This document shows, piece after piece, positions 6,225 through 13,272 of a DNA stretch of 14,684 nt. The position numbers and the translations under genes are program-made. Each line of letters starts with the position of its first letter. The stretch's first letter is position 1. The stretch is from CAZCCV01 sp964497515 (lineage in GTDB: Bacteria > Armatimonadota > UBA5829 > DTLH01), in NCBI GenBank assembly GCA_964497515.1, contig CAZCCV010000043.1:1-14684 (forward strand), read 5' to 3'. The notes under the pieces are model-generated. The model was given only the letters and a program-made list of their open reading frames with translations, had not been told where the DNA came from and did no database searches.

Positions 6225-6869
6225 ATGGTAGAAGGACTTACAAGCAGGCAGCGGGCAGTGCTGGAGATGATAACCAGCCACATAAAACGTGAAGGCAGGC
6301 CGCCTAGCATAACAGAGATCGCGTTGCACTTCGGGATTAAGAGCCCAAATGGCGTGGCCAAACACCTAGCTGCGCTGGAAGCTAAAGGTGCGATAAGACG
6401 CGGAAGTGGTGCGAGGTCGATCAGCGTTCCCGGAGTTATTGCTCATCAAACAGGATCTGAGAATGTTGCATATGCTCCAATATTGGGACGGATCGCTGCC
6501 GGCGAGCCGATACTTGCTGCGGAGTTTGCTGAAGATACGATTCCGCTGCCGAAGTCTATGATCGGCAATGTCGATACACCGTTCCTTCTCGAGGTCAAAG
6601 GCGAGAGTATGATCGAAGATGGCATCCTCCCTGGAGACTATGTAGTCATTGCTCGAGAACATGCTGTCGGGAACGGAGATATTGTGGCAGTCAGAATCGA
6701 GGACGAAGCTACTGTGAAGCGCGTTTATCGAGAGGGCAGGCAAGTTCGGCTTCAACCCGCCAATGCTGCCTATGAGCCTATCGTACTCGATGATGACGGC
6801 AGATCTGTCGAGATTATTGGAAGAGTAGTAGGGCTTTTGCGAAGCTATTCTGGTCGAAGGATCAGTTAG
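6225..6869 (+). CDS. lexA: LexA SOS repressor (self-cleaving, family S24)
   Basis: A 214-residue complete LexA, the repressor of the DNA-damage response that cleaves itself when RecA forms filaments on single-stranded DNA. The N-terminal winged-helix domain (about 1-68) carries PSITEIALHFGI and the recognition helix region SPNGVAKHLAALEAKGAIRR. The C-terminal protease domain holds the A92-G93 cleavage site in GRIAAGEP, the nucleophile S128 in KGESMIEDG and the base K165 in ATVKRVY. Nothing essential is missing. The start is the only plausible ATG, with just a weak AGAG ribosome site (6217-6220). The gene has its own strong promoter and a palindromic operator over the start site, so it is almost certainly autoregulated. 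A small membrane-protein gene follows by 10 nt. Confidence 0.96.
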   Translation: MVEGLTSRQRAVLEMITSHIKREGRPPSITEIALHFGIKSPNGVAKHLAALEAKGAIRRGSGARSISVPGVIAHQTGSENVAYAPILGRIAAGEPILAAEFAEDTIPLPKSMIGNVDTPFLLEVKGESMIEDGILPGDYVVIAREHAVGNGDIVAVRIEDEATVKRVYREGRQVRLQPANAAYEPIVLDDDGRSVEIIGRVVGLLRSYSGRRIS

Positions 6870-6879
6870 GAGTGATGAT

Positions 6880-7281
6880 ATGAGAAAGTGGAAAGCGATT
6901 ACTATAGGAATTACGATATTTCTGGCAGCCCGGTTAGGCTTTCAGGCTGCAGCAGCTGTGATAATCTGCGCGATGGTAATCGAGTGCGGCCCGGCACGAT
7001 TGAAGAGAATCCCAAGACGCTTACGACAACAGGCGGCGTTACAGATGCTTGGCATGCTGATTGCCGGTGTGGTATCTGTCGGGCTTGCTTTCTCCGCCTA
7101 TAGAGCATCGGAATTGCCAATTGCAAGGCTGGCGAGTCTGGCTTCGTGGTTGGCTGTCTCTGCGATGCCTTTAGCGGCGCTATTTCATTTCGTCAGCTTT
7201 CCAATAAGACCGACCCGTATGGCGCGTGAAATCGCCGTACGAAGCGAATGCAGGCTGAGGCCGCTGCAGAAAGCAAGCTGA
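6880..7281 (+). CDS. Small integral membrane protein downstream of lexA
   Basis: A 133-residue protein I do not recognise. It has three hydrophobic stretches, at about residues 6-34, 52-72 and 82-107, with strongly basic segments between and after them (ARLKRIPRRLRQQ at 39-51 and RPTRMAREIAVRSECRLR near the C-terminus). By the positive-inside rule both basic segments would be cytoplasmic, which fits three helices only if one is re-entrant or the first is cleaved. GGAG (6869-6872) lies 7 nt before the ATG, and the 10-nt gap to lexA implies co-transcription and LexA control. Small membrane proteins beside lexA, such as YneA or DivS, are SOS division inhibitors in other phyla. This one shares no visible motif with them (no LysM), so any such role is speculation. 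Confidence 0.7.
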   Translation: MRKWKAITIGITIFLAARLGFQAAAAVIICAMVIECGPARLKRIPRRLRQQAALQMLGMLIAGVVSVGLAFSAYRASELPIARLASLASWLAVSAMPLAALFHFVSFPIRPTRMAREIAVRSECRLRPLQKAS

Positions 7282-7421
7282 ACAGTCGGCAGCTTGTGCC
7301 GGGGCATTCTGCCCTATATCAGGGTGTAGATTCCCCACCTGTTCCAAATCACGTCTCATATCCTGGTGACTGTACGGAAAAAGATTTGTGAGAGGCGAGC
7401 AGGGAAAGGAGATCACCCTAT
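7282..7421 (+). other. 140-nt spacer with alternating complementary segments
   Basis: No gene or convincing promoter is visible here. The first half holds a chain of short complementary blocks: CGGCA (7287-7291) with TGCCG (7297-7301), GGGCA (7302-7306) with TGCCC (7310-7314), CCCT (7312-7315) with AGGG (7321-7324), and GGTG (7323-7326) with CACC (7336-7339). Neighbouring stems exclude each other, so the leader could switch between folds. The end carries an unusually strong ribosome site for the next gene. Confidence 0.35.
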
Positions 7422-7679
7422 ATGGCGGCTATGGGGATACCTGAGGTCCAAGAGAACCGTGCGGTTCGATTAACTAAGCGCGAGCTGGAAGTCCTTTCTT
7501 TGGTGATCGAAGGCAGATCCAGCAAAGATGTGGCAGATGCTCTCTATGTGAGCAAGCGAACCGTCGATTTCCACTTGGCCAACATATACGACAAACTGCA
7601 AGTGTCGAACAGAGTCCAGGCATTTCGCCGTGCGACTCGTCTGGGGCTCATTCCTCTCGAAACGGCATTTGCCAAATAA
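7422..7679 (+). CDS. Stand-alone LuxR/GerE-type helix-turn-helix regulator
   Basis: An 85-residue DNA-binding protein consisting almost only of a LuxR_C/GerE domain (about residues 16-77). The family pattern is clear: LTKRELEVLSLVIEGRSSKDVADALYVSKRTVDFHLANIYDKLQVSNR is interrupted nowhere by stops or gaps (quoted here as key parts LTKRELEVL, KDVADAL, SKRTVDFHLANIYDKL). It lacks a receiver or ligand domain, so its activity would be set by its amount, by dimerisation or by a partner, as with GerE of Bacillus. AAAGGAG (7405-7411) in a long anti-Shine-Dalgarno match (AAAGGAGATCACC) lies 10 nt before the ATG and suggests efficient translation. It is separated from the membrane-protein gene by a 140-nt spacer and followed by a strong terminator. 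Its targets are unknown. Confidence 0.88.
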   Translation: MAAMGIPEVQENRAVRLTKRELEVLSLVIEGRSSKDVADALYVSKRTVDFHLANIYDKLQVSNRVQAFRRATRLGLIPLETAFAK

Positions 7680-7712
7680 CCAACCCTGACCGCAGCTATT
7701 GTTAGCTTGTAT

Positions 7713-7747
7713 GGCCGTACTGAAAACCAGTGCGGCCCCTTTTTTTT
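7713..7747 (+). terminator. Strong intrinsic terminator of the plus-strand genes
   Basis: GGCCGTACTG (7713-7722) pairs with CAGTGCGGCC (7728-7737), a 10-bp stem with one T-G pair and a 5-nt loop. It is followed by CC and eight T residues (7740-7747). It lies 34 nt after the LuxR-type gene and one base before the stop of the convergent minus-strand gene. On the minus strand no T-run follows the stem, so it acts in one direction. Confidence 0.9.
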
Positions 7748-7748
7748 A

Positions 7749-8570
7749 TTACTGATCTTGGTCGGCATCTTGGGGGGAGGCGTCAGGGTGTGTCGGCTTA
7801 GATTCCTTTTCTATCTCATCCAGCACCGATTGTGCCATCGATTTAATCTCCCATTCGTTAGGTTCGCTATCTTTGGCGACGGGTGTTGGCTCTTTGTCTT
7901 TCCGCTTCGTCGTCTTGGCTGCTACAATCGGAGCGTCTATTATTGCATACAGATACAGGAATCCCAGCACAGATGCAGCAAGCACGACAAAAGAACCAAC
8001 GTGCGGTGCTGCTCGGTTTGGAGTCTGCGGAGGGGCAATCAGTGCACAGGTGGATCTTATAAGGTTTTGAGTGCCCTGAGGGTCGGAAATGAGAATAACA
8101 ACGCAGAATAGTGCAATGCCCATAATGCTTACACCCTTCCAACGTTCCCCGTTATAGATCTGCCCCAGACCAGGAACAACCGAAAGGACAAATGCAAGCA
8201 GTGGATGCTTGGGCGTAGTAGCAAGTCCCTCAGGGTTTTCCAGCATCTCCTGTGCAAGGTGTTTCTGCTGCTCCCGCTCATAGAGCTCAAGGACGACTTT
8301 TCCGAATTTCATCTCAGCGGAAGCGTGCTTAGGATCTGATTCCACTATAGTCTTATACTCGTCGCGGGCTGCCTCGAGATCGCCGCGCGCGTAGAGCATA
8401 TCTGCAATTGACTCGCGAATATCTATCCGAGTCTCGTCGATTGCGAGCGCTTCTCTGAGAGCGTCTTCTGCGTCCCGATCTTCCCCTCGCATTCTGCAAA
8501 TGCTCGCACGGGACAACAGCTTATCAATCTCTACTCGCCGTCTAATGTCTTCCCCAGAATCAGATGTCAT
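7749..8570 (-). CDS. TPR protein with C-terminal membrane region (TM2-like)
   Basis: A 273-residue protein of unknown function. Two tetratricopeptide-like repeats (about 14-47 and 48-81, with GEDRDAEDALREALAID and GDLEAARDEYKTIVESDP) form the N-terminal cytoplasmic part. A hydrophobic segment then carries PGLGQIYNGERWKG (133-146), the glycine-glutamine-tyrosine signature of TM2-like membrane proteins. Further helices lie at about 147-163 and 193-218, and the C-terminal tail is highly charged. TPRs suggest protein-protein contacts at the membrane. Its ATG overlaps the stop of rsfS (ATGA), so it is the translationally coupled last gene of the obg operon. Its stop is one base from the T-run of the convergent terminator. 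It is close in form to hypothetical proteins, and no function can be assigned. Confidence 0.8.
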   Translation of the reverse strand: MTSDSGEDIRRRVEIDKLLSRASICRMRGEDRDAEDALREALAIDETRIDIRESIADMLYARGDLEAARDEYKTIVESDPKHASAEMKFGKVVLELYEREQQKHLAQEMLENPEGLATTPKHPLLAFVLSVVPGLGQIYNGERWKGVSIMGIALFCVVILISDPQGTQNLIRSTCALIAPPQTPNRAAPHVGSFVVLAASVLGFLYLYAIIDAPIVAAKTTKRKDKEPTPVAKDSEPNEWEIKSMAQSVLDEIEKESKPTHPDASPQDADQDQ

Positions 8571-8929
8571 TCAGAATCCTTTGTTCCGAGAATCTCGTTA
8601 GTTGCGCGCCAGAGAGAATCGATGTCATAGTGCTCTCGCGCCTCGCGTGTGAATACGTGCAGCACAACGTCGCCATAATCGAGCAGAACCCACGTGGCTT
8701 CATTATAGCCTTCAACCTTTGTGGCGCGCACTTTGTGGTTCTTTAGGTTCTCTATCACCTTGTCAACTATCGCGCGTATATGGACGTTCGATGTTCCACT
8801 GGCGATGATGAAATAGTCGGATATAATAGTTCGCCCTCTCAGATCGATTACTTCGATGTTCTCTCCCTTGCGATCCTCAACGGTTTCGCGTATCAATCTC
8901 AGCTTTTCGTCGGTTTCCAGCTTGGCCAT
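8567..8929 (-). CDS. rsfS: Ribosomal silencing factor RsfS
   Basis: A 120-residue cytosolic protein of the RsfS/Iojap (DUF143) family. It binds ribosomal protein uL14 on the large subunit and blocks joining with the small subunit, lowering translation when nutrients are scarce. Family blocks are seen in GRTIISDYFIIASGTSNVH, KVEGYNEATWVLLDYGDVVLHVF and REHYDIDSLW. The start at 8929 is decided by AGGAGG a few bases upstream; a further in-frame ATG four codons earlier would place that ribosome site inside the gene. It sits 47 nt after the LCP gene and overlaps the TPR gene by 4 nt. Association with nadD and obg is a well-known conserved order. Confidence 0.95.
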   Translation of the reverse strand: MAKLETDEKLRLIRETVEDRKGENIEVIDLRGRTIISDYFIIASGTSNVHIRAIVDKVIENLKNHKVRATKVEGYNEATWVLLDYGDVVLHVFTREAREHYDIDSLWRATNEILGTKDSE

Positions 8930-8976
8930 ATTCCTCCTCATATTACCATTGGTTCTCAGCGCTTCGCAATCTCAGA

Positions 8977-10239
8977 CTAATGTCGGTAGTTGCGTCCCAC
9001 TATTACTGTTATATCTGCTCCGCTGTTGTTTGCGGAAGTGTCCGTTCGGATGTTTGTGCTGCCTATGGCTCGAGCAATCTGTTCTGCACCAGTGACGCTT
9101 GCCGTATGGACGATTATCTCGGAGTCAGTATAATTGAATCTGTCGGCGTTTCCCGTGGTTGTGACTGTGAACCCGGCGCGCTCCAGTTGTTCGGTGACCA
9201 CCTTGGCAAGGCCGGCAGTTCCGGAGCCGTTCAGCACAGCAATCTTGGCCATTGGCGCGTCGGTTGATTGGTCGGTCTCCACAGGGCTTGGGAAGAGCAT
9301 CTGTTGCACAACCTCTGATGTCGCCTCGGGATCTGCAACCCAGAAACTCTGTCCATCTACCATTTTCGGAGCACCAGGGACGGCTGCCATCTCCATTTGT
9401 TCAGGCGGGATATCACGAGCCATTTCGGCAAGCGCCTTGAAATCCTTTAGATTCAGGGTGGTCGTTATATACTGTTTTTCATAGATGGTAGCAATTATGC
9501 TGTCCACCCGTGCCCAATTGTTTGGTGCGAGCAGCTCTTTAGCCAGCGCTCGCAAAAACTTCTGTTGTCGGACAACTCTTCCTACTGCGATCTTTTTGCC
9601 ATTTTCGGTGATGTAGCTTATATCGCCGTATGGATCGTGTCTGAACCGTACGTATCCCAAAGCCTGCTCACCGTCTAAGTGTCTGTAACCTTTTTTCAGG
9701 TTGATATACAAATGTCCGCGGCGGTCGGTGTAACGCATATTCTTTTCTATGTCTATCCCCACACCGCCGACAAGATCAACCACATACTTTAGCTTTGATA
9801 TGTCGGTATGCATATAATAGTCAATCGGAACACCCAGAAGCAATTGCACCGATGACACCGCTTGTTCTGCTCCACCAAAGACATATGCAGCGTTTATCTT
9901 CTGCAAGCCGTGCCCCGGAATATGTACCATAGTGTCTCTCGGAACAGACACTGCGCGGACTGTCTTAGTGTCCAAATCTATCGCTGCGACTACCAGAGTA
10001 TCGGATAGCCCACGGCCGTTGCGACTGCCTTTTGCGGTGTTGTCTTCACCAATCATGAGTATTCGAACAAACTTCTTTCCGTCGAATGGGGGACTCAGAA
10101 TATCTTTGAACGATGTCTGCGTTGTATTAAGCAGCATCCATCCCTTTGTTCCCACTATGCCGAGCGCTACACCTATAACCACTATTAGTGCCCATTTCCA
10201 TAGATTGCTTCTACGCCGCCTGATTTTGGCACTTGCCAT
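8977..10239 (-). CDS. LytR-CpsA-Psr (LCP) family protein with LytR_C domain
   Basis: A 420-residue envelope protein. A basic N-terminus (KIRRRR) is followed by one membrane helix (about 15-32), then the LCP catalytic domain (about 55-235) outside the membrane and a C-terminal LytR_C domain (about 330-417, with IAVLNGSGTAGLA and ITVIVG). LCP enzymes move lipid-linked glycopolymers such as teichoic acid or arabinogalactan precursors onto peptidoglycan. Key positions are visible: S79-D80, R101-D102 in SVPRDT, KINAAY, and R198/R200/D202 in RFRHDPYGD. A roughly 13-residue stretch (SYITENGKKIAVG) separates GD from RVVRQQ, where the usual family sequence is nearly contiguous. The gene starts 2 nt after nadD. 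Its presence implies secondary polymers on the cell wall. Confidence 0.92.
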   Translation of the reverse strand: MASAKIRRRRSNLWKWALIVVIGVALGIVGTKGWMLLNTTQTSFKDILSPPFDGKKFVRILMIGEDNTAKGSRNGRGLSDTLVVAAIDLDTKTVRAVSVPRDTMVHIPGHGLQKINAAYVFGGAEQAVSSVQLLLGVPIDYYMHTDISKLKYVVDLVGGVGIDIEKNMRYTDRRGHLYINLKKGYRHLDGEQALGYVRFRHDPYGDISYITENGKKIAVGRVVRQQKFLRALAKELLAPNNWARVDSIIATIYEKQYITTTLNLKDFKALAEMARDIPPEQMEMAAVPGAPKMVDGQSFWVADPEATSEVVQQMLFPSPVETDQSTDAPMAKIAVLNGSGTAGLAKVVTEQLERAGFTVTTTGNADRFNYTDSEIIVHTASVTGAEQIARAIGSTNIRTDTSANNSGADITVIVGRNYRH

Positions 10240-10241
10240 TA

Positions 10242-10871
10242 TTACACCGTCCTGTACAACTCTCTTTTTGTTATGTAGCGCTCCACTGTGTGTGGAACGA
10301 GGTATTTTATCGATTTGCCCAAGCTAACACGCTTTCTAAGGTCGGTAGCCGATATTTCTATACCGGGTGCTTCGATGAAGGTAATTCGCTCTCGGAATTC
10401 TGCAGGAAGTGCAGACTTGGCCTCCTCAAGACTGTATCCCGGTCGGGAAAGAGACAACACACTCGCAAGCTCCACGATTTGTTCCGGTCTACGCCACCGA
10501 AGTATATCCGCAATTGCATCTGCTCCAGTGATGAAATAGAGCTTAGTCTCGTTTCCATAGGTCGTTTTCAACGATTCTAAGGTGTCGACTGTGTATGAAA
10601 GCCCATCTCTCTCGATTTCTATATTCGAGACTACAAATGCAGGGTTGTCCTCGGTGGCAAGCTGAACCATTCTCAGTCGGTCTTCAGCGCTTGCCTTGGG
10701 ATGCTCTGTCTTCAAAGGGGAGCACGCAGCGGGAATGAATATCATCTTTTCAAGCTCGAGTTCGTATCTGGCTTGCTCGGCGATGATCAAATGACCGGTG
10801 TGAATCGGGTCAAAAGTCCCTCCCATTATCCCTATATGTCTGGTGTGCTCAACACTCTTATTTGCGCTCAC
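10242..10871 (-). CDS. nadD: Nicotinate-nucleotide adenylyltransferase
   Basis: Joins nicotinate mononucleotide to AMP from ATP, making deamido-NAD in NAD synthesis. It is a 209-residue cytosolic enzyme of the nucleotidyltransferase alpha/beta-phosphodiesterase superfamily. It has the nucleotide-binding GGTFDPIHTGH (residues 17-27), the HIGIMGG lead-in, and the C-terminal ISATDLRKR in place of the common ISSTxxR. Length and order are normal. It begins with GTG, whose last two bases form part of the proA stop codon (GTGA), a clear case of translational coupling. Six-frame reading gives no better start, because the first internal Met (16) would cut into the binding motif. It lies between proA and the LCP gene. 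Confidence 0.96.
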   Translation of the reverse strand: MSANKSVEHTRHIGIMGGTFDPIHTGHLIIAEQARYELELEKMIFIPAACSPLKTEHPKASAEDRLRMVQLATEDNPAFVVSNIEIERDGLSYTVDTLESLKTTYGNETKLYFITGADAIADILRWRRPEQIVELASVLSLSRPGYSLEEAKSALPAEFRERITFIEAPGIEISATDLRKRVSLGKSIKYLVPHTVERYITKRELYRTV

Positions 10872-12145
10872 TGCCTGATCTGACCGCTGCCTTCGACTAT
10901 GTACTTGTAGGTTGTAATCGCTCTCAAACCCATCGGTCCCCTTGCGTGCAGCTTCTGATTAGAGATGCCTATTTCTGCACCGAAACCGAATTCAAAACCA
11001 TCAGTAAAGCGTGTGGAAGCGTTTACGTAAACGACCGCAGCATCTACCAATGCCTCGAACTTCTCAGCCACCGCACGGTTGCTGGTGATTATCGCTTCCG
11101 AGTGCCTTGTACCATACTTATTGATGTGCTCGATTGCTTCCTCCACGCCACGCACTACCTTCACTGCGAGGGTGAGCGACAGATACTCCGTGTTGTAGTC
11201 TTCCTCGGTTGCTGGTTTTGCGTCCGGACAGTACCGTAACGTCTGTTCACAGCCACGAATCTCTACCGACGCGTCAGTAAGACGCTTGCACACTGCAGGA
11301 AGAAACTGATGTGCAATCGCTTCATCAACGAGCAGAGTCTCCATAGCGTTGCAAACCCCTGGTCGCTGAGTTTTGGCGTTTACAACAATCTCTTCGGCCA
11401 TTTTGAGGTCGGCTGTCACTTCTACGAATGTATGGCAATTGCCGCATCCCGTTTGAATCACTGGAACCGTAGCAGTCTCAAAAACTGCTCTGATCAATCC
11501 TGCTCCGCCCCTTGGAATCAGCGCGTCAACATATTCGTTCAGCTTCATCAGTTCCCAGGCACTTTCCCGACTGGTTGACTCGATAAAAGATATTGTGCCA
11601 ACAGGCACACCTGCAGCGCGTGCTGCCTCATCCATAATACGTGCAATTGCTTCGTTTGAGTTCGCAGCTTCCGAGCCACCTCGCAGAATACACGCATTTC
11701 CAGCCTTCAGGCACAACCCTGCTGCATCAGCCGTCACATTCGGTCTTGCTTCGTAGATAATTCCAATCACACCGATGGGAACCCGCACCTGCCGCACACT
11801 GAGTCCATTTGGCCGCTTCCAACCGTCGATTATCTCACCAATAGGGTCGGGGAGCGCCCTAACGATTCTCAATCCCTCAGCCATACTTCCGATACGCGAA
11901 GCATTCAAAGTGAGCCGATCGAACATTGCACTGCTCGTACCTCGCTCTTTAGCCGATTCTACATCCAGAGTGTTGGCTGAGAGAATTTCATCAGCGCGCT
12001 CAATGATTGCACTGGCCATTGCTTCAAGCGCAGCATCCTTGACGCTTGTCGAAGTGGCAGCAAGCTTCCTGGCGGCTTCCTTGGCAAGTTTGGCCTTCTT
12101 CAGGACTTCTGATGCGACTGGTTTGCTGTATTGCTTGTTATCCAT
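10868..12145 (-). CDS. proA: Gamma-glutamyl phosphate reductase
   Basis: Reduces gamma-glutamyl phosphate to glutamate semialdehyde with NADPH, the second step of proline synthesis. It is a 425-residue cytosolic enzyme of the aldehyde dehydrogenase superfamily. The catalytic cysteine is C265 in RPGVCNAMETLLV, preceded by VIQTGCGNCHTF. Family features PIGVIGIIYEARPNVTADAAGLCLKAGNA and RFTDGFEFGFGAEIGISNQKLHARGP are visible in part (key pieces YEARPNVT and RFTDGFEFG). I start it at the ATG at 12145; an adjoining in-frame TTG one codon earlier is unlikely. An AGGG purine run is about 10 nt upstream. It follows proB by 14 nt and overlaps nadD by 4 nt. Confidence 0.97.
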   Translation of the reverse strand: MDNKQYSKPVASEVLKKAKLAKEAARKLAATSTSVKDAALEAMASAIIERADEILSANTLDVESAKERGTSSAMFDRLTLNASRIGSMAEGLRIVRALPDPIGEIIDGWKRPNGLSVRQVRVPIGVIGIIYEARPNVTADAAGLCLKAGNACILRGGSEAANSNEAIARIMDEAARAAGVPVGTISFIESTSRESAWELMKLNEYVDALIPRGGAGLIRAVFETATVPVIQTGCGNCHTFVEVTADLKMAEEIVVNAKTQRPGVCNAMETLLVDEAIAHQFLPAVCKRLTDASVEIRGCEQTLRYCPDAKPATEEDYNTEYLSLTLAVKVVRGVEEAIEHINKYGTRHSEAIITSNRAVAEKFEALVDAAVVYVNASTRFTDGFEFGFGAEIGISNQKLHARGPMGLRAITTYKYIVEGSGQIRQ

Positions 12146-12159
12146 CAATGTTATCCCTA

Positions 12160-13272
12160 TCAGACACCAAGCACAAGGTTGTCTCTGTGTACCACTTCAT
12201 CGAAGTCTTTGTGCCCCAAAGCATCCTCGATTTCCGCTGTTTTGCATCCCATTATTCGCTGGATTTCTTCCGCACTGTAGTTCGCGAAACCTCGAGCGAA
12301 TCGGGTTCCGCTTGAGTCGCACAGCGCAATCAGGTCGCCAGCGCGAAACGTGCCAGTCACCCCGGTGATCCCCGCGGGAAGCAAGCTCTTGCCGCCGCTC
12401 ACTACCACCTTGCACGCTCCTTCATTCACCTGCACAGTCCCTCTAATAGGGGACGAAAACGCTATCCAGCGCTTCTTATGTGAGAGCCGGCTGCCTCCTG
12501 CAAGAAATCGTGTTCCCAGTGGTTCACCGCGCACTACTTTAGCGATAACATCCTCATCTCTGCCTCTCGCTATCACCATATCGACGCCTGAGCTTACAGC
12601 TATTTCAGCAGCGTCTATTTTGGTCTTCATCCCGCCAGTGCCGGAACCCGATACTGCACCGCCAGCTATGGCTCTAATTTCATCGGTTATCTTCTTAACC
12701 ACGGGAATGATTTTGTTATCACCATTTGAAGGATCACCGTCGTATAGCCCAGATACATCTGACAGCACTATCAGAAGGTCTGCATTCAAAGCTGCCGCAA
12801 CAAGTGCAGCGAGAGTATCGTTGTCACCGAACTTGATCTCATCTACTGCCGTGGTGTCGTTCTCATTGATGACAGGCAGGCAGCCAAGGGTAAGAAGGCT
12901 GTTCAGTGTATTTCGCGCATTTAAGTAGTGTGTTCTGTCTGCGAAATCGTTTCTGGTTAAGAGTACCTGAGCTGCTGTAATCCCCGCTTCAGAGAACATC
13001 TGAGAATATGTGTGAAGTAGAATTCCTTGGCCAACTGCTGCCGCTGCCTGTTTTTCGGGGATTGTTCGGGGTCGCACTCGGAGTCTCAACCGCTCCATTC
13101 CTGCCCTTATGGCCCCGGAAGTGACAAAAACGCATTGTACTCCTGAGTTTACCTGGCTGCTCATCTGCTCTGCCAGGCTGCGGACGATGCCTTGGTCGAT
13201 TCGCCCGTGTGAGTCGGTAAGGGTTGTGGTTCCAACCTTGACTACTATCCTGCGTGGTTCACTATTCTGCAT
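12160..13272 (-). CDS. proB: Glutamate 5-kinase
   Basis: Phosphorylates glutamate with ATP in the first, feedback-controlled step of proline synthesis. It is a 370-residue protein with an amino-acid-kinase domain (about 7-250) and a C-terminal PUA domain (about 275-355), the full E. coli-like arrangement. Motifs seen are VVKVGTTTLT (10-19), VTSGAIRAGM (50-59), INENDTTAVDEIKFGDNDTLAA (from 135; key part NENDT) and SGTGGMKTKIDAA (210-222). Product formation passes to proA, encoded 14 nt downstream. The start is uncertain between ATG 13272 and ATG 13278, two codons apart; I chose 13272, which has an AGAG ribosome site and starts close to the first strand. Either start overlaps the end of obg by 11-17 nt. 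The upstream reading frame extends further but lacks homology. Confidence 0.95.
   Translation of the reverse strand: MQNSEPRRIVVKVGTTTLTDSHGRIDQGIVRSLAEQMSSQVNSGVQCVFVTSGAIRAGMERLRLRVRPRTIPEKQAAAAVGQGILLHTYSQMFSEAGITAAQVLLTRNDFADRTHYLNARNTLNSLLTLGCLPVINENDTTAVDEIKFGDNDTLAALVAAALNADLLIVLSDVSGLYDGDPSNGDNKIIPVVKKITDEIRAIAGGAVSGSGTGGMKTKIDAAEIAVSSGVDMVIARGRDEDVIAKVVRGEPLGTRFLAGGSRLSHKKRWIAFSSPIRGTVQVNEGACKVVVSGGKSLLPAGITGVTGTFRAGDLIALCDSSGTRFARGFANYSAEEIQRIMGCKTAEIEDALGHKDFDEVVHRDNLVLGV

Noticed and set aside
7713..7747. A two-way terminator also serving the minus-strand operon
   Set aside because: On the minus strand the bases after the stem (ATACAAGCTAACAATAG) have no T-run, so it cannot end transcription intrinsically in that direction.
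12350..12928. A 192-codon plus-strand open frame opposite proB
   Set aside because: Shadow of proB; low-complexity Pro/Ser/Thr/Ala translation and no recognisable domain.
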